Made by a program: the position numbers and the translations under genes. This document shows positions 42,992 through 55,249 of a stretch of DNA of 64,000 nucleotides, piece by piece. Each line of letters begins with the position of its first letter. The stretch's first letter is position 1. The notes under the pieces were generated by a model that had not been told where the DNA came from, searched no databases, and saw only the letters and a program-made list of their open reading frames with translations. The stretch spans positions 31,513,547 through 31,577,546 of the forward strand of contig OY978527.1 in the NCBI GenBank assembly GCA_963854835.1. The letters run 5' to 3'. This stretch comes from Megamerina dolium (taxonomy: Eukaryota; Arthropoda; Insecta; Diptera; Megamerinidae).

Positions 42992-43052
42992 CTTATTGGG
43001 ACGTGTTGTTCAACTTCATCAACGTCTAAGAACCGTTTTAATAGGCAATAGT
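42992..43052 (-). CDS. Exon-like segment A' (61 nt)
   Basis: Acceptor GGAATATTTTTAG, consensus donor GTAAGT, phase 1 in and 2 out: YCLLKRFLDVDEVEQHVPI. A' and B' have the same entry and exit phases, so they could be alternatives to each other but cannot be spliced in series. Confidence 0.35.
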
Positions 43053-43219
43053 CTAAAAATATTCCAATACAGCACATAGAAGATTATTAATACTTTTTTT
43101 TTTTAATGAAATGCTTATTGCACCATATGCCTCTAATGGACATCTGGCAATCTGGCAAAAATATAATTTTATTCTCTTTTCAACGTATGTGACATACACA
43201 TAAAGTGTTTCGTCTTAAA

Positions 43220-46200
43220 TATGGCCTGAAGTTTCGAGAAAAATAAGTCATGTTTCAAATTCGTGCAACTACTACGTATTTAATCATTCTACTTATATAC
43301 ATCCACACCAACACAAAAGGCAGGAGAGCTAATATACAGTGCGATATTTTTAGAAAAATTGTCAAGTTTATTCTGTGGGTGAAGAGGATGAATGTGCAAT
43401 CTATACTGAGTGAAAACCTTATTGGGTTTTACAAAATTAGCGATATATCGAATTTGTTTATACTATAAAGTTTTGGAAATTATCTTTTGTAAGAGCTGCA
43501 GAATAGACTGTCGCAATGTTGATTTTTTCCACAAAAACTCGTGAGATTTAATTTTTAGTTACTGTATGTAGCAAAATAGTACAGATTAAATAAAGGACTC
43601 TTTTGAACAAATCAACTTAAAAACCAAAGTTTTGCCTCTTGCCAATGCTGAGGACTAGCCATTGACTTCAACCAGTAATTGAATGAGTTTTTAGACGAAT
43701 TCATTCATTCGATTGTTAATTGTGTAGACACTCATTCAAATCTAGCAACTATCTAATTACTGTCAAATCAAATTAACATGAAACGAATAAAATTAAAAGA
43801 TAATACTCTGTTACCATATTAAGACTAAATAAATTTGTTAGTAGCAATTACTTAACGAACTGGTTATCCGGCTCTACGAAATGTTTTAATTAAAATAAAA
43901 TTAAAAGAAAAATAAGTATGCCCGTAGTTAGAGTGAAAAGATAAAATGCATTTGGTAAAAATAACAAAGGGAATACCAAAAAAAAAAAGGTTGTTTTTAA
44001 TCAGTACACCACTTTCAAAATCTATCAAAAATACGACCATGTGTAAAGTGTAACATAAAACAGCTGAGAATATAGCAAATATAATTGTGATACTACGTGA
44101 CTGGTTATTCTTGTCGCTTACTCGATTTTATGGTGGCTTGGCAGTCATTCAAAATGCATATGCCGCCTCTATGATAGATATTATTCTATTTGAATCAACT
44201 CATTATAGTGTCGATAGCTTTTAATTATGCCTGAAACATACTACAGTGATCAAGGAAGCGAAATTATATATTCACGAAAATATATATACGCTCATCCAAT
44301 CTTTAAGCCAGCTATGAAGATATGCGAGAAACTCTTTCTGATTAATTTCTCTTTCTCCCAATCATGTCTGTCCGGGAATAGTTTTGAAATTCTTTTTAAA
44401 TAGCTGGGATCGTTGCGAAACAAATCTAAAATAGTGGAGTGGGCAAAGGCTCTTAGTAGCCATGTTTTTCTCCCAATTTAGCTTGCGGTACAGCATTACT
44501 AGCAGGTAACAGTACAAAAAACAACGTCGTCTCCAAAGCTATAACACCGCAACCCTTATTTTCTATTTTTTTTTTAGTAGCTTCGAGAAAAAAAACACTG
44601 AATTAACCGAGATGTGCAACCCAAGCGACTCAATTTTTTTTGAAGTGATGAAGATTCGTTTCGTTTCATTTTGAAGTGAAAGTGAAAGTGAAGAACACAA
44701 CATTTTCAATACTTTGACAACATATGCATTGCCAATGAAATATCGTCAATAGCGATCTCTTGTAATTACCAATGAATTGAAATTGGTGAAACAAAAAATG
44801 GGAACCGCATTCAGCAATATATAAAATTGGTATTATAACCACGGCATTACAGTATCTTCCACAAAATTTTCTATCCAAAGTGCAATTTTCAAATTATTGT
44901 TTTTTTTTCAAAGCGATATCGATTAGAAGTGCAGCTAAGCATTATATTGCTCCAATAGTCACATTGCTGGGAATAATATGCAATTTTCTAATACATTCAA
45001 GATTTTTGAGTTTTTGGTACTTCCGCCCTTTGGTACTTCCCCGTAAAAAAAAAAAAAACATAAATATAAAACTAAAAAAAAAAAAATTATTTTTTCAAAA
45101 CGATTCCCCGGAATACCTGAAGGCAAAAAAATTTAGTTTTAATAAAACATACAAAACTCTAACTTTTATGAGCAATTATTATATCCCCGTTATAGATAAC
45201 ATGTCTATTTCCATTGCGGCTTTAATTTATTTTTCACTCCTCTTTTATCAGGTTGATCGCATGATTAAGTTAATTCTTCAGCACTAAAGACCTCCTGACT
45301 TCCTGAATATAATAACAGTTCATATTGCTATCATGGGCGCACCACTATACTCCTACCTTGCAATCACATGAATTTTCAATATTTTCCAATTCTGCTGCCT
45401 CCAGATATCGACATCGTTATATTTTAAAGTTCATTTGTGTCTATTTCAATAATATTTTTACCAGATTTTAATAAACAACTGCAAAGAAGCGTGTAAGTAT
45501 TTTATTTCAAGAGATGCGCCAACGCATACTAATTTTTCAATTATAAAAGTTTTTTTTAACATAAAAAATTATTAAAACAAAATGTATTATTTTATTCATA
45601 ATAAGAAAGCTATAAGCCCTATATAAGAAAGGATGTATGTGCATTTCGCAGTAAAAATTTGTAACGAGAGAGTAAAAGCGATTAAAATTAAGAAATATAT
45701 TCTCACAAACAGAAAATTAAAAACCAGCAAAAGTTATCGACTACAGACAACCTATTGATTTTGACACTTGTTGTTTTTTTATATGTTGCAAATTATTACT
45801 GGTAGAAATTTGCAGCTGTTTTTTTCTCTTATTTTTGCTCTCTTGTTGCAAATTTTTCGAGTACATGAACACCATTCCAGTAAAAACTAGTAATAACTAC
45901 TAACAATTTGCAATAATTTGCAATTCGTGAACTAACGTTGTGTCGGAATTTTATATTGGTACGTTTTAGAAGTCAGCCAACTTGTTAATGTTTAGAAAAC
46001 TCCGAGAAAAACTATTTTTTGTGTAAATCATTTAATAGTTGTGTTTAATGAAGTGAGCTGGATTACGCCAGGTTAAGATATCTCACAAAATTGCATTCAT
46101 GAAAACTTTGCTTGCTCTAACTTACTCTACTTTTTGTTGCATAAGCCTGCTCTAAGTGGAAATAGAACCGAGAGCACGATTTTCTGAAACACGTTTTTGA

Positions 46201-46860
46201 GTAACTTAGAGCAAGCAATCAAATGTTTATGACAGAGCTAGCACTGCTGCCTGAAAAGTGTTTGAGATTTTTACTCTGAGGTTGTTCTAACTTAATTTAT
46301 TGTTTTGTTTTTTTTTTTTACAGTTGCTCTATTCTGCTCTACTTTTTTTTCGGTTTCATTGAAAAACACAACTATTAAAATGTTTAATGGCAAAATTCTA
46401 AATAACACAGTAATTTTTAATAAGATATAAGCGCCATTCGGGCTTGAAAGACGTTTTTGCACAGAATGATACTTTCCGACATCTCATTATATAATTGTGA
46501 ATTCGTTTTCCAAAGAAGAGAAAAACAAAGACTAGTTTGCCCTTCACCTCGAGAATATACTTTGCATCCACCTCGTTGGATGGATGCATTCATTATGAAC
46601 ATTTCAAAATGATTAACACACCGTATGTGGGTTGGTTGACGCGTCAAATGTGTATAAATTGACTTTATAGAAACTATTGCTGAAAATTATTCATAAATGG
46701 CGATATAAGTAGTATACGTTTTGTTGAACTATCTCAGACTGCATTTGTGTAATAGTAGTAAATACCATATTTTTTATATTGACAGTCATAGAAAATACGT
46801 AGCGCTCGAGTATGACCAGGTCCCATATTTGTATTATTTGTGCAAGTCAAGAACACTGAG
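43220..46860. other. 3.6 kb AT-rich region without recognised genes
   Basis: Open frames at 43250-43468, 44666-44878 and 44880-45287 have low-complexity composition (runs of K, F, I) and no domain; I do not call them. A possible minus-strand donor (AAG|GTAGGA at about 45350) follows a 60-nt open stretch, too weak to annotate. Poly-A/T runs are frequent. Confidence 0.45.
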
Positions 46861-46865
46861 AGTGG

Positions 46866-47228
46866 TTGTCCGTTAAAACAACATTTTTCGCTAAAAAAAA
46901 ACGCTTGCTTTATCAACGGAGACTTTACGGTAAAAGTTTGATCAAGTTACTTAATATCAACTCTTTGACTAATGGTGCACTGGCAATTTGGAAAATAGAA
47001 AATTTTAATTTAAAATTCCTGGTCATACCCATGCAAACAAGGTTCAACTGTTATCTTTGCAATCTGAATGAGACACAATATCATACTCATTTAAGGAATA
47101 TTTCCAAGTCTCTATACATTAGGCATCTTGGAAAACGTATTTTCAGATCTGAAGAAATATTGGATAAATGGAATAAGATGCCTTGGAAGGGAAAAATTGG
47201 TAAGTTCATCACTAGAGCTTTAGAATAA
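46866..47228 (+). pseudogene. Unrecognised 120-codon frame, possible LINE C-terminus
   Basis: The distal half FNCYLCNLNETQYHTHLR, KSLYIRHLGKRIFRSEEILD, KWNKMPWKGKIGKFITRALE has a CxxC...H pattern followed by a helical tail, as at the end of some non-LTR ORF2 proteins, but the match is weak. No RT domain is adjacent. It could instead be a chance frame. Confidence 0.3.
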
Positions 47229-47479
47229 CTAAAACAATTATTTATTGTTATTTCATTTAACTGTTCACTAAAGGTGCAAGAAACTGTCCGTTTACAATAA
47301 AAATTACAAATATTTAAAAATGAAAATGAAATCACAAAATAAACAACAAGTTCATAACGACATTTGTATTTAGAGTCTGTCCAGTATAAGCGTGATCGTC
47401 ACAATTTGGAGACTATTCGTCCGATTCGTTTTAAATAAACTACATTTTGTACTATTATAATATTTATTGTACGTAATAT

Positions 47480-47770
47480 TTTTAATAACGTGTATAGTCG
47501 ACGCCATTCGCTATTATGGCCTCACACCTCCGACTCATACTGTGCGCTAAGTTCTGACCAAGTTGCCGAGGCAATCGATGCCAAATCAGCAGCCGAAATT
47601 GTCTTGACAACTGTATTGCTGTCCCTCTCGGTTTTCCTAAAGTTTCTGCTGTTTTCACTCTGCACTCATTCGGTTGCGATGTTTGGGGTCATTGTCTTCT
47701 TGCAAAATCCAAGAATCTTCTTAACCCCTAACATCTTCGCAGCTGATTCGATTATGTAAAAATTTTGTCG
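47480..47770 (-). pseudogene. Bari-like Tc1 transposase relic (C-terminal part)
   Basis: Minus strand: WILQEDNDPKHRNRMSAE (second catalytic Asp), a deletion where the SQSPDxNPIE box should be, then RQLGQNLAHSMSRRCEAIIA and NGVDYTRY, the typical Tc1 C-terminus. Dead. Confidence 0.72.
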
Positions 47771-47779
47771 ATCACACTT

Positions 47780-49545
47780 ATACTGCATACTGAAACAAAT
47801 TTTATAGCGTTTTATTTTCTCAACAAAATGTTACTTTTATTGTCATCTGCGGGAGCTGACAAAATTGTATGCTCTTTTCTCAAAAGCAGATAGCTTTTTC
47901 ATCGAGTATAGCGACTGTATAAATTTTTTTTTTTTTTTTGTTCTTCTCTTGCATAAAAAATATTACTTGCCTCTTAAAAGAGTAACGTATTTTTAGAAAA
48001 GAAAACGCCATTGGTTAGGTCCTTTCTAAATTAACCCAAAATCCGCGCTTGGGGTACTAAATATAAAAATGATCATCATATTATGAAAAAAAAAAACGTA
48101 AGTGCAAAAATTATTAAAAAAAAAAAATGTAAGATTAGCAGCAGTACTCAATCCTGCCCCAAAAAAAAGGCGTCAAGCAATAATATTTAAAGCTGATATA
48201 ATAAATAGAAATTAAATATGATTAAAACTGCGTAAAAAATGTAAATGATAATGAAAGAAATACAGGAGCACAGAGTAACCCCGAACATTAACAACACGAT
48301 TTTTAGTTACCACGGATTTAGCATTAAGACAACGATATCAAGTATACACACAGAAAGGTTCAAAAAGGTTCATGTGAGGCGCGGTAATGGTTCTATACTG
48401 TCCTTTATCGAAAACTGCATGCAAACACATTCGCTATTTCGCTTCACAGAGTTTGCTAACATTCGGGGCAGTATTTTAAATACCACAGAGGTATCCATAA
48501 ACACAATGATAGCATATGGAACTAACCACAAATAACGGTAAAATAAATTCACATAACCTCAGTGACAATCCTATCGCTAATACCCCATATCGTTGATGCC
48601 CTCGCCTATGCACTTGAAGCACTTTTGATTTGGTAAAATAGGCTGAGCATTCTCAACAACAGTTTATCTTCAAAGTAGATTTTGTTGCTGTTGAAAAGCA
48701 CCAAGAAGAATCGATCTGTGTTAGTCTTATTATTATTCTGAACATTTTAGGCTTCATTAAAATTATCTACCACTGACCTTGGCATAAATTTGGATAATTG
48801 ATTGGAAGGATCATGGAAAATTTAAAGGACATTTGGAGTAATTTTGATTCTTTTGTTTTTTTTTTTCATCTCAGTGTATATATTCAAGTAATTTCCTATT
48901 TTATAATAATAATAGATTATATGTATTGGTGTTTCCACTTCCATAAGGAAATTTTGGGCACTCCTACCTATATATCTTTGCGAAAAGGATATTATGGTGT
49001 ACTTGGAAACTATAATCCAAATCGGTCCATAATATCGCACAACTAATTGAACTTAGTGTACTTTAGTATGAGGTTTTAAGACCTTTGACGTTATCATAAT
49101 TTAGACACACACGTTTCCAGTATGACTTTTTACTGTGAAATTGTCAAAGATCCGGCTCAGTGGATTTGTGAATAAGCAAATAGCGAATGTGTTTCGTTAG
49201 AAACATTAGTGCTCGAAAAGAGAACAGTATTTGAGTGAAGATATTCTAATCTATATAGAAATACATAATTCGCAATTTATGATTATTTCAATTATTATCA
49301 ATTACTTACCGAATAGTTCATTCTGCAAACTTAGTATATTACATCGGCTAATCACACAGCCCCAATTAATATATACATACTTCCTTTATATTAAGAAGTT
49401 AGGTGCAATATAGGCACTTCTGTTAAAACTGCATTTTGCAAGACGCTCGAAGAAAGACTCATAAACATAATGATGACGGTGTGGTTTTACACACTTCTTT
49501 AATCAATACATAATGCAAATTATATAAAAAATAAATAAATGGTAA
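47780..49545. other. AT-rich region without recognised genes
   Basis: A 96-codon + strand frame at 48245-48535 is unrecognised; the opposite strand is also open there (48370-48552), and neither shows splice context or a domain. Poly-A runs near 48080-48170. Confidence 0.4.
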
Positions 49546-49549
49546 TATG

Positions 49550-49690
49550 GTTACGCGTCTTTCTTCATCGTCAACTATGTTGACGCGTCTTTTTTGCCGT
49601 CAACTATGATTACAGGGCTTTCTTTTCCTTATCTTTTTATGCGTCCTTCTTCGCCGTCAAAACACTCGTGCGTCTTTCTTCGTATGCACT
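49550..49690. repeat. Minisatellite, ~30-bp units
   Basis: About four to five imperfect units of the form GCGTCTTTCTTCGCCGTCAA followed by CTATG(TT)GA. Confidence 0.7.
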
Positions 49691-50021
49691 GGCGATATGT
49701 GATAGAATAACATAGAACTTAACATTGGCCGTATTTTACTTGATGTTTATACACAATTACCTATAGATTTATACGAAAAATTAAGCGGCGAATGTTTATC
49801 CAAATTTAGTTGTTAATTGTGGATAGAAAGTGTTGGTGCAACAGTGTAGTTTGCTATTTGTTATCGGAAAACAGGCAAATGTTATTAAGATTTTGTCTAG
49901 AGAATACCCCTGGAAACTTTCCGTTTTTCGGGAATATTTTAACCCCCGCAAATGCTATTTTTTTCAAACTTTCCAAAAAAAAAGGGTCAAAAGAAATTTT
50001 TCTTGAGAGAGCTAACGTGTT
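49691..50021. other. Unassigned sequence
   Basis: Nothing recognisable before the mariner's left end. Confidence 0.4.
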
Positions 50022-51163
50022 ATCAGGTGTACAAGCTTAAATCCGCTCGTAGATGGCATTAGTGAGCATATTGAGCTATTATCGACACCTGTTTACATCA
50101 ATTAGTAAACATCATCAGTGATTTCATACAACAACATACATTTTTCCTAGTATAATCATGTCTAGTTTCGTGCCAGAAAATGAGCATATGCGAGAAGCTC
50201 TACTTTTTTGTTTCAATTTGAAGAAATCTGCTGCTGAGTCGCATCGAATGCTTGTGGAGGCCTATGGTGACAGTGCGCTATCGGAAACCACTTGCAGAGA
50301 CTGGTTTCGTCGGTTCAAAGAAGGCCATTTTGACTTGAGTGACAAGAAGCGTGAAAATAGACCCAGAAAAGTTGAGGACCATGATTTGCAGGCTCTTTTG
50401 GATGAGGACTACACCCAATAGCAAAAAATGCTTGCCGAACAGTTAGGAGTTACTGAACAAGCCATTTCTATACGTTTACGAGCCATGGGAAGGCTTAAAA
50501 ATTTGGAAAATGGGTACCCCATGAATTGAACGATAGGCAGATGGAGCGACGCCAAAACACATGCGAAATCTTGCTTGCTAGACCAAAAAAGAAAGTCGTT
50601 CCTGCATCTTGTGGTGACTTGCGATGAAAAGTGGATATACTTTGAGAATCGTAAACGAAAAAGTCGTGGGTCGATCCCGGCCAACCAGCAACTTCTTCTC
50701 CAAGACCAAATCGATTTGAACACAAGACGATGCTGTGCGTTTGGTGGGATCAGCAGGGTGTCATCTACTACGAGCTGTTAAAACCTGGTGAAACTGTGAA
50801 TGCTCACCGATACCACCAACAACTAGTGAAATTTCGCAGTGCTTTGGGTGAAAAAAGGCCTGGTTATGAACAAAGACATGAGAAGCTGATTTTTCTCCAG
50901 GACAACGCCCCATCGCACACGTCAAAACTGGTCCAAAACTACTTGGACAAACTCAATTGGGAGGTGCTACCTCATCCTGCTTATTCATCAGACCTGGCCC
51001 TTTCTGACTATCACCTGTTTTCGTCGATGGGTCAGGCGCTCGCCGAACAGCACTTCGATTCGTATGAAGACGTCGGAAAATGGCTTGACGAGTGGTTTGC
51101 CTCGAAAAATGAGGAATTCTTTTGGCTTGGAAAAACAGCGGATTTAAGCTTGTACACCTTGTG
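50022..51163 (+). mobile_element. mariner transposon with dead transposase
   Basis: Left end AGGTGTACAAGCTTAAATCC, right end its complement (51137-51160). The frame starts at ATG 50158: MSSFVPENEHMREALLFCF, KKSAAESHRMLVEAYGDSAL, WFRRFKEGHFDLSDKK; a stop at 50419-50421 (TAG for Gln), a frameshift near 50515, VTCDEKWIYFENRKRKSRGS (first Asp), another shift, then GVIYYELLKPGETVNAHRYH, LIFLQDNAPSHTSKLVQNYL (second Asp), HPAYSSDLALSDYHLFSSM (third Asp) and YEDVGKWLDEWFASKNEEFF. The C-terminus is fused to the right end by a small deletion. Confidence 0.9.
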
Positions 51164-51760
51164 CAAAATTACTCTTCGTGAAAGATTGCTGTATATGTAG
51201 CATACATATTTTTAACCCTTTGTTCCACTTATTCTAAAAACACTCATCCAAAAAATTGAGAAGTTAATATGACCATTAAACATATTTTTCCCCGGAGAAT
51301 TCAAAAAGATTTGAAGGTATTACTATATGGGTGTAGATCTTTCATCTTGAATTCGATTCATTCCGCTCCCAAACAATGACCTTGAAATTGTTCCAGTGTT
51401 ATTATATTATATATGAATAATTCAGAATAGCCTTATATCGATAACCAACACCACTGACCACATTATTATTATTTTGTTCATGCTGTATTTTTTTTTCGAA
51501 AACAACTCTTTATTTCTATTTCTAATACATAAAGTCTCGTAGTTACTTTATAGTCAATGATAGAATTGACTTGTTTGACATATTTCCCATACAAAAATCT
51601 TTCAAGAAGCCGATTCTAACTTTATTTATAACTATTATGCATATTACCTTGCATTAAAAAAAAAACTGTGGCAAAGTGTAAAGTGTAGTCCAAAAGGGTG
51701 TCGAACGACAAAAAATAAAATTTCTTCATTTTGTGAACAAACACTCGCACAAAAATCATA
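51164..51760. other. Unassigned sequence
   Basis: AT-rich; nothing recognised. Confidence 0.4.
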
Positions 51761-53356
51761 CAGTGGCTCACAGCTTATTTCGTACAGTGTATATATTTTT
51801 ATGTACATGGCTGTAACATCGAAACTAAAAAACTTATCGATAAGTTTTGAATGTAGACGTCTGTGTATGTGTTTAATAAACCTAATAAGAAAACGGGGAA
51901 CCCCAAAAATTTTTCTTTTTGTTATGCAAGAGAGAAAAACTATTGATCAGCTGATTTTCAGCTCACATCTTATTTCGTACACAAACTTCAATGTAAGTAA
52001 GTTTCATTCTGCCGCGCAGTTACAAAGTTTTTTTGAATTGTATGAGTTTTTGGACCTTTTTAACTATTATAACAATTTTTATTATTATTATTTTAAATAG
52101 TTAAAGTGCTGTAAATTAAACATTTAGCTTTATGGGTCATCGTACAACGATGGAACAGCGTAAACTGGTAATTAACCATTTTAGGAAAGGTCAGAGTGTG
52201 CGAAAAATTGCTGAAATGACAAATTTAAGTGCCTCAACTGTCCAATACATCATTCAACGCTTCGTTCGCGAAAATCGGTTGGAGAACAAGGGCAGAGAAG
52301 CACCTAATAAGATTTTCAACGCATCAGACGAGCGTTATATTGTACGAAAAATTAAGAAAAATCCAAAGTTATCCGCTCCGAAGTTGGCTGCAGAGGTTCA
52401 GCGTGAAATAGGAAAATCATCCAGTGCTGAAACTGTCCGACGTGTGCTGCGCAATCATGACTTGAACGGTCGAGTAGCCCGAAAGAAACCATTCATTTCG
52501 AAAATGAATATACAACGCCGACTTGACTTCGCCAAAGAGCATATTATTAATACTCCTGCGTTCTGGAATACCGTTATTTTCGCGGATGAGTCTAAGTTTA
52601 ATATTTTTGGCTCGGACGGAATGTCATATGTTTGGCGTAAAGCTAATACCGAGCTAAACAAGGAGAACCTTAAGCCCACAGTGAAGCATGGTGGCGGTAG
52701 CGTGATGGTTTGGGCCTGTATGTCAGCAGCCGGAGTAGGTGAATTGGTTTTTATTGAGGGAACAATGGACAAAATGAAGTACCTCGAGATTCTGAAAAAC
52801 AATTTACTTCAAAGTGCAGACAAACTGGGTTTGCGGGAAGAATTTCGGTATTACCAAGATAATGACCCAAAACATAAATCTGGGATTGTGCAATCTTGGC
52901 TTATTTGAACTGCTCACACTTGATGTCTCCACCACCACAGTCACCTGACATGAATGTGATTGAAAATCTTTAGTCTATTTTGGACAATAAAATAAGAACA
53001 CACAAGATTTCTAATAAGCAAGACCTAAAGAAGGTACTGATGGAGGAATGGAAAAAAATCACACCAGACATCACTCAAAAATTGGTGGATTCAATGCCAA
53101 GTAGACTCCAGGCTGTCATTAACGCTAAGGGATGTCATACTAAATATTAAATATTTTAAATATTAAATATTTTTTTCTTATTTTATTTTTTTAGTGTCAA
53201 AAACTAAAATTTTGAAAAAGTAAATTTTGGGAAATAAAAAACAAACCTTCCTTTCAAAAATGGCATTTATATTTTGTTCAAATTTTTGCTATATTAGGAA
53301 TTACGACTGCAGCAATTTTTAAACTGTCACTGTACGAAATAAGCTGGGAGCCACTG
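51761..53356 (+). mobile_element. Tc1-like transposon, second copy, one inner repeat deleted (1596 bp)
   Basis: Same outer inverted repeats as 10700-12351 with TA on both sides, and the left inner repeat is present near 51970. On the right, a ~60-bp stretch that includes the inner TTATTTCGTACA repeat is replaced by short ATATTTAAATATT repeats just after the transposase stop (53151-53175). Otherwise nearly identical to copy 1. Confidence 0.92.
52132..53150 (+). pseudogene. Tc1-family transposase, frameshifted
   Basis: Matches the intact transposase of 11071-12090 except for scattered changes, a one-base deletion near 52905 (TTATTTGG to TTATTTG) that ends translation after residue 258, and a TGG-to-TAG change in the NLW box at 52969-52974. 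First and second catalytic Asp are kept; the Glu is out of frame. Confidence 0.92.
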
Positions 53357-53359
53357 TAT

Positions 53360-54005
53360 GTGCAAAATATCTTTACGATAAACTGGATTATTTCTATTGG
53401 ACTGAAATTATTTACATGATTTATTGGTTAAACGGTGCTATGCAACTCCTACGTACTATTCCTATCCAGTATTAGAAAAAACTGAAAACAACTAATGGGC
53501 ATACTGACTGAGTGTGCTACTTTAACTCATTCCTACGCAATTTTATAATACAGAATTGGTAATATTAGACGCATCTCTAAACACTCCATATTATTTACTT
53601 GGATCATAAGAGTGGTGCCATTCTTATCTATCCAACCTCGCCCACCAATTTCTTATATTGCAGAATCACTATCGTTAGTCCCTACAGCAGTTTATGAAGT
53701 TATACAAAATATTGATTTCTACATATTCCACATTCTGCATTCAGGTCATTCCTACCCACTTGCTAAAATGAAATCGGTAACATTAGCTCCAATATCGAAT
53801 CAATTTCGAGTTGATGGATAGAGAGGATGATCCTTATCTCCATTTTGATAATAACAACAACCGTTCTGAAAAAGAATATTTATAATGTTATAACTTTAAT
53901 TAAAGGATAATCCACAGTGGTCCGTTTTATGCAGCCAAACAATCGTTTATATGGAAAATGTTAGCTGGCCATGATGTTTCAAAATGTCTATTTTTCTTTT
54001 AGACG
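53360..54005. other. Unassigned sequence
   Basis: No recognised element; a 69-codon + frame at 53612-53821 has no domain. Confidence 0.4.
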
Positions 54006-54195
54006 ATGCCCACATGTCGCCAACTAAATGGCAATTCGACCGACACCAAGAATTTGCCATGGAAAGGTTTCTAGAAGAGCTCCGTGTGTGGCAAAGGTCG
54101 GAAAAAATGATGTCACAGAGTTTTCAGTTTGGAACCGACCAATATACTGTACTGGAAGAGAAGCTCGGCCAAAGGGCCGTTCGGGGTATACATTT
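54006..54195 (+). mobile_element. tRNA-derived SINE, diverged head-truncated copy
   Basis: Body motifs ATGATGTCACAG and TTTGGAACCGACC, and tail GGAAGAGAAGCTCGGCCAAA then GGGCCGTTCGGGG; starts inside the body. Followed by a TATA-rich tract to about 54265. Confidence 0.75.
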
Positions 54196-54269
54196 ATATA
54201 TACATATACATATATATTATATATATATATACATATTGTATACACATCCATACATATATATAATTTGAT

Positions 54270-54904
54270 TTTGAATTGCAGCGAAACCCTATTTTGTGAA
54301 GTTTCTAAAAAAATATATAAACCAAAAAATGGTGGAGATCGGGTGGCTCTAGCGGTTATTCCTGGGCAGCTATGAGACCATTTGTCGGGTTTCCTCCAAT
54401 GCTTTCGAATCTTGACCTGGATACTGCGACATTTGCCTTCACCCGATCTCCATCATATTTTGCGAGGCATCACACAATAGGCGGTTGCTGCATATAGAAA
54501 TCGAAAAAATCATGCATTATACCATATCTGATAAGTACATGCATATTAACAACAAGAAAAAACACGTCAATATGTAAAAAAACCTCAGACTAATTTATGA
54601 CAAAGCAGCTCGCTTTTTTATTATGCGCTCACAATTTCGTGAGACACTTACCGTACTGAAAGCGCTCAGTAAGCTATGGGCTACCCACCACAGTTTTAGA
54701 TTCTATATTAAGTGAATTATAGAAAGTTAAACATATTTGTAAATTCCAATGTTTGATTACTCCATGTGGACGTGTCAGTTTACCATTATGCCCATTATCA
54801 AATCCCGTTCGTACCCTAGCCCATAGCTCACTAATGATAAATTTCGTTTAAATAACTCAATATTTGTTGAAGTTATTGCCCGAACCAGAATGATGAAGAA
54901 TATA
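54270..54904. other. Unassigned sequence
   Basis: Nothing recognisable between the two SINE copies. Confidence 0.4.
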
Positions 54905-55240
54905 TACTGTTCAGTGTTTGCCGTAGCTTATCGGTAGGTCGTGGGTTCAATCCGCGACTGAAGCACAACTTTGTAATCGAAAAGATTTTTCTTTCGAACG
55001 GTGCCCACCTATCGGCAAGCAATTGGCAATTCTTCCAGCAGTAGCAATTTGCCATGGAAAAGATTCTAAAATAACCCTTTGACAAAGCTCAGAAAAAGTG
55101 ATGTCACAAGGGTTCTGCCGTTCGGAGCCGGCTTAAAAAAGTTGGCCCCTCCTAATACTGTCTAAAATTTAACTCACAACAGTACTGGAAGCTCGGTCAA
55201 AGGGCCCTTCACGGCCTACAAGCGCCCCATATTTATTTAC
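54905..55240 (+). mobile_element. tRNA-derived SINE, tail type A, D-arm deleted
   Basis: Head shortened (TGCCGTAGCTTATCGGTAGG, lacking the CAGTGGTTAGTG segment) but the B-box-like GTGGGTTCAATCC is kept. Body and a diverged type A tail (GGCCCTTCACGGCCTAC, CCCCATATTTATTT). Confidence 0.82.
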
Positions 55241-55249
55241 ATATATATC

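Larger units (their letters stand above)
42350..43220 (-). repeat. A-B-C duplication unit, copy 3
   Basis: Direct repeat of 39570-40560. Contains C' (42367-42444), B' (42687-42774) and A' (42992-43052). Confidence 0.85.

Noticed and set aside
44880..45287. 135-codon + strand frame with hydrophobic segments
   Set aside because: Composition is driven by poly-A/T runs (K, F, I, N), there is no recognisable domain, and no splice or promoter context.
48245..48535. 96-codon + strand frame
   Set aside because: Not recognised; the opposite strand is open over the same stretch and no supporting context exists.
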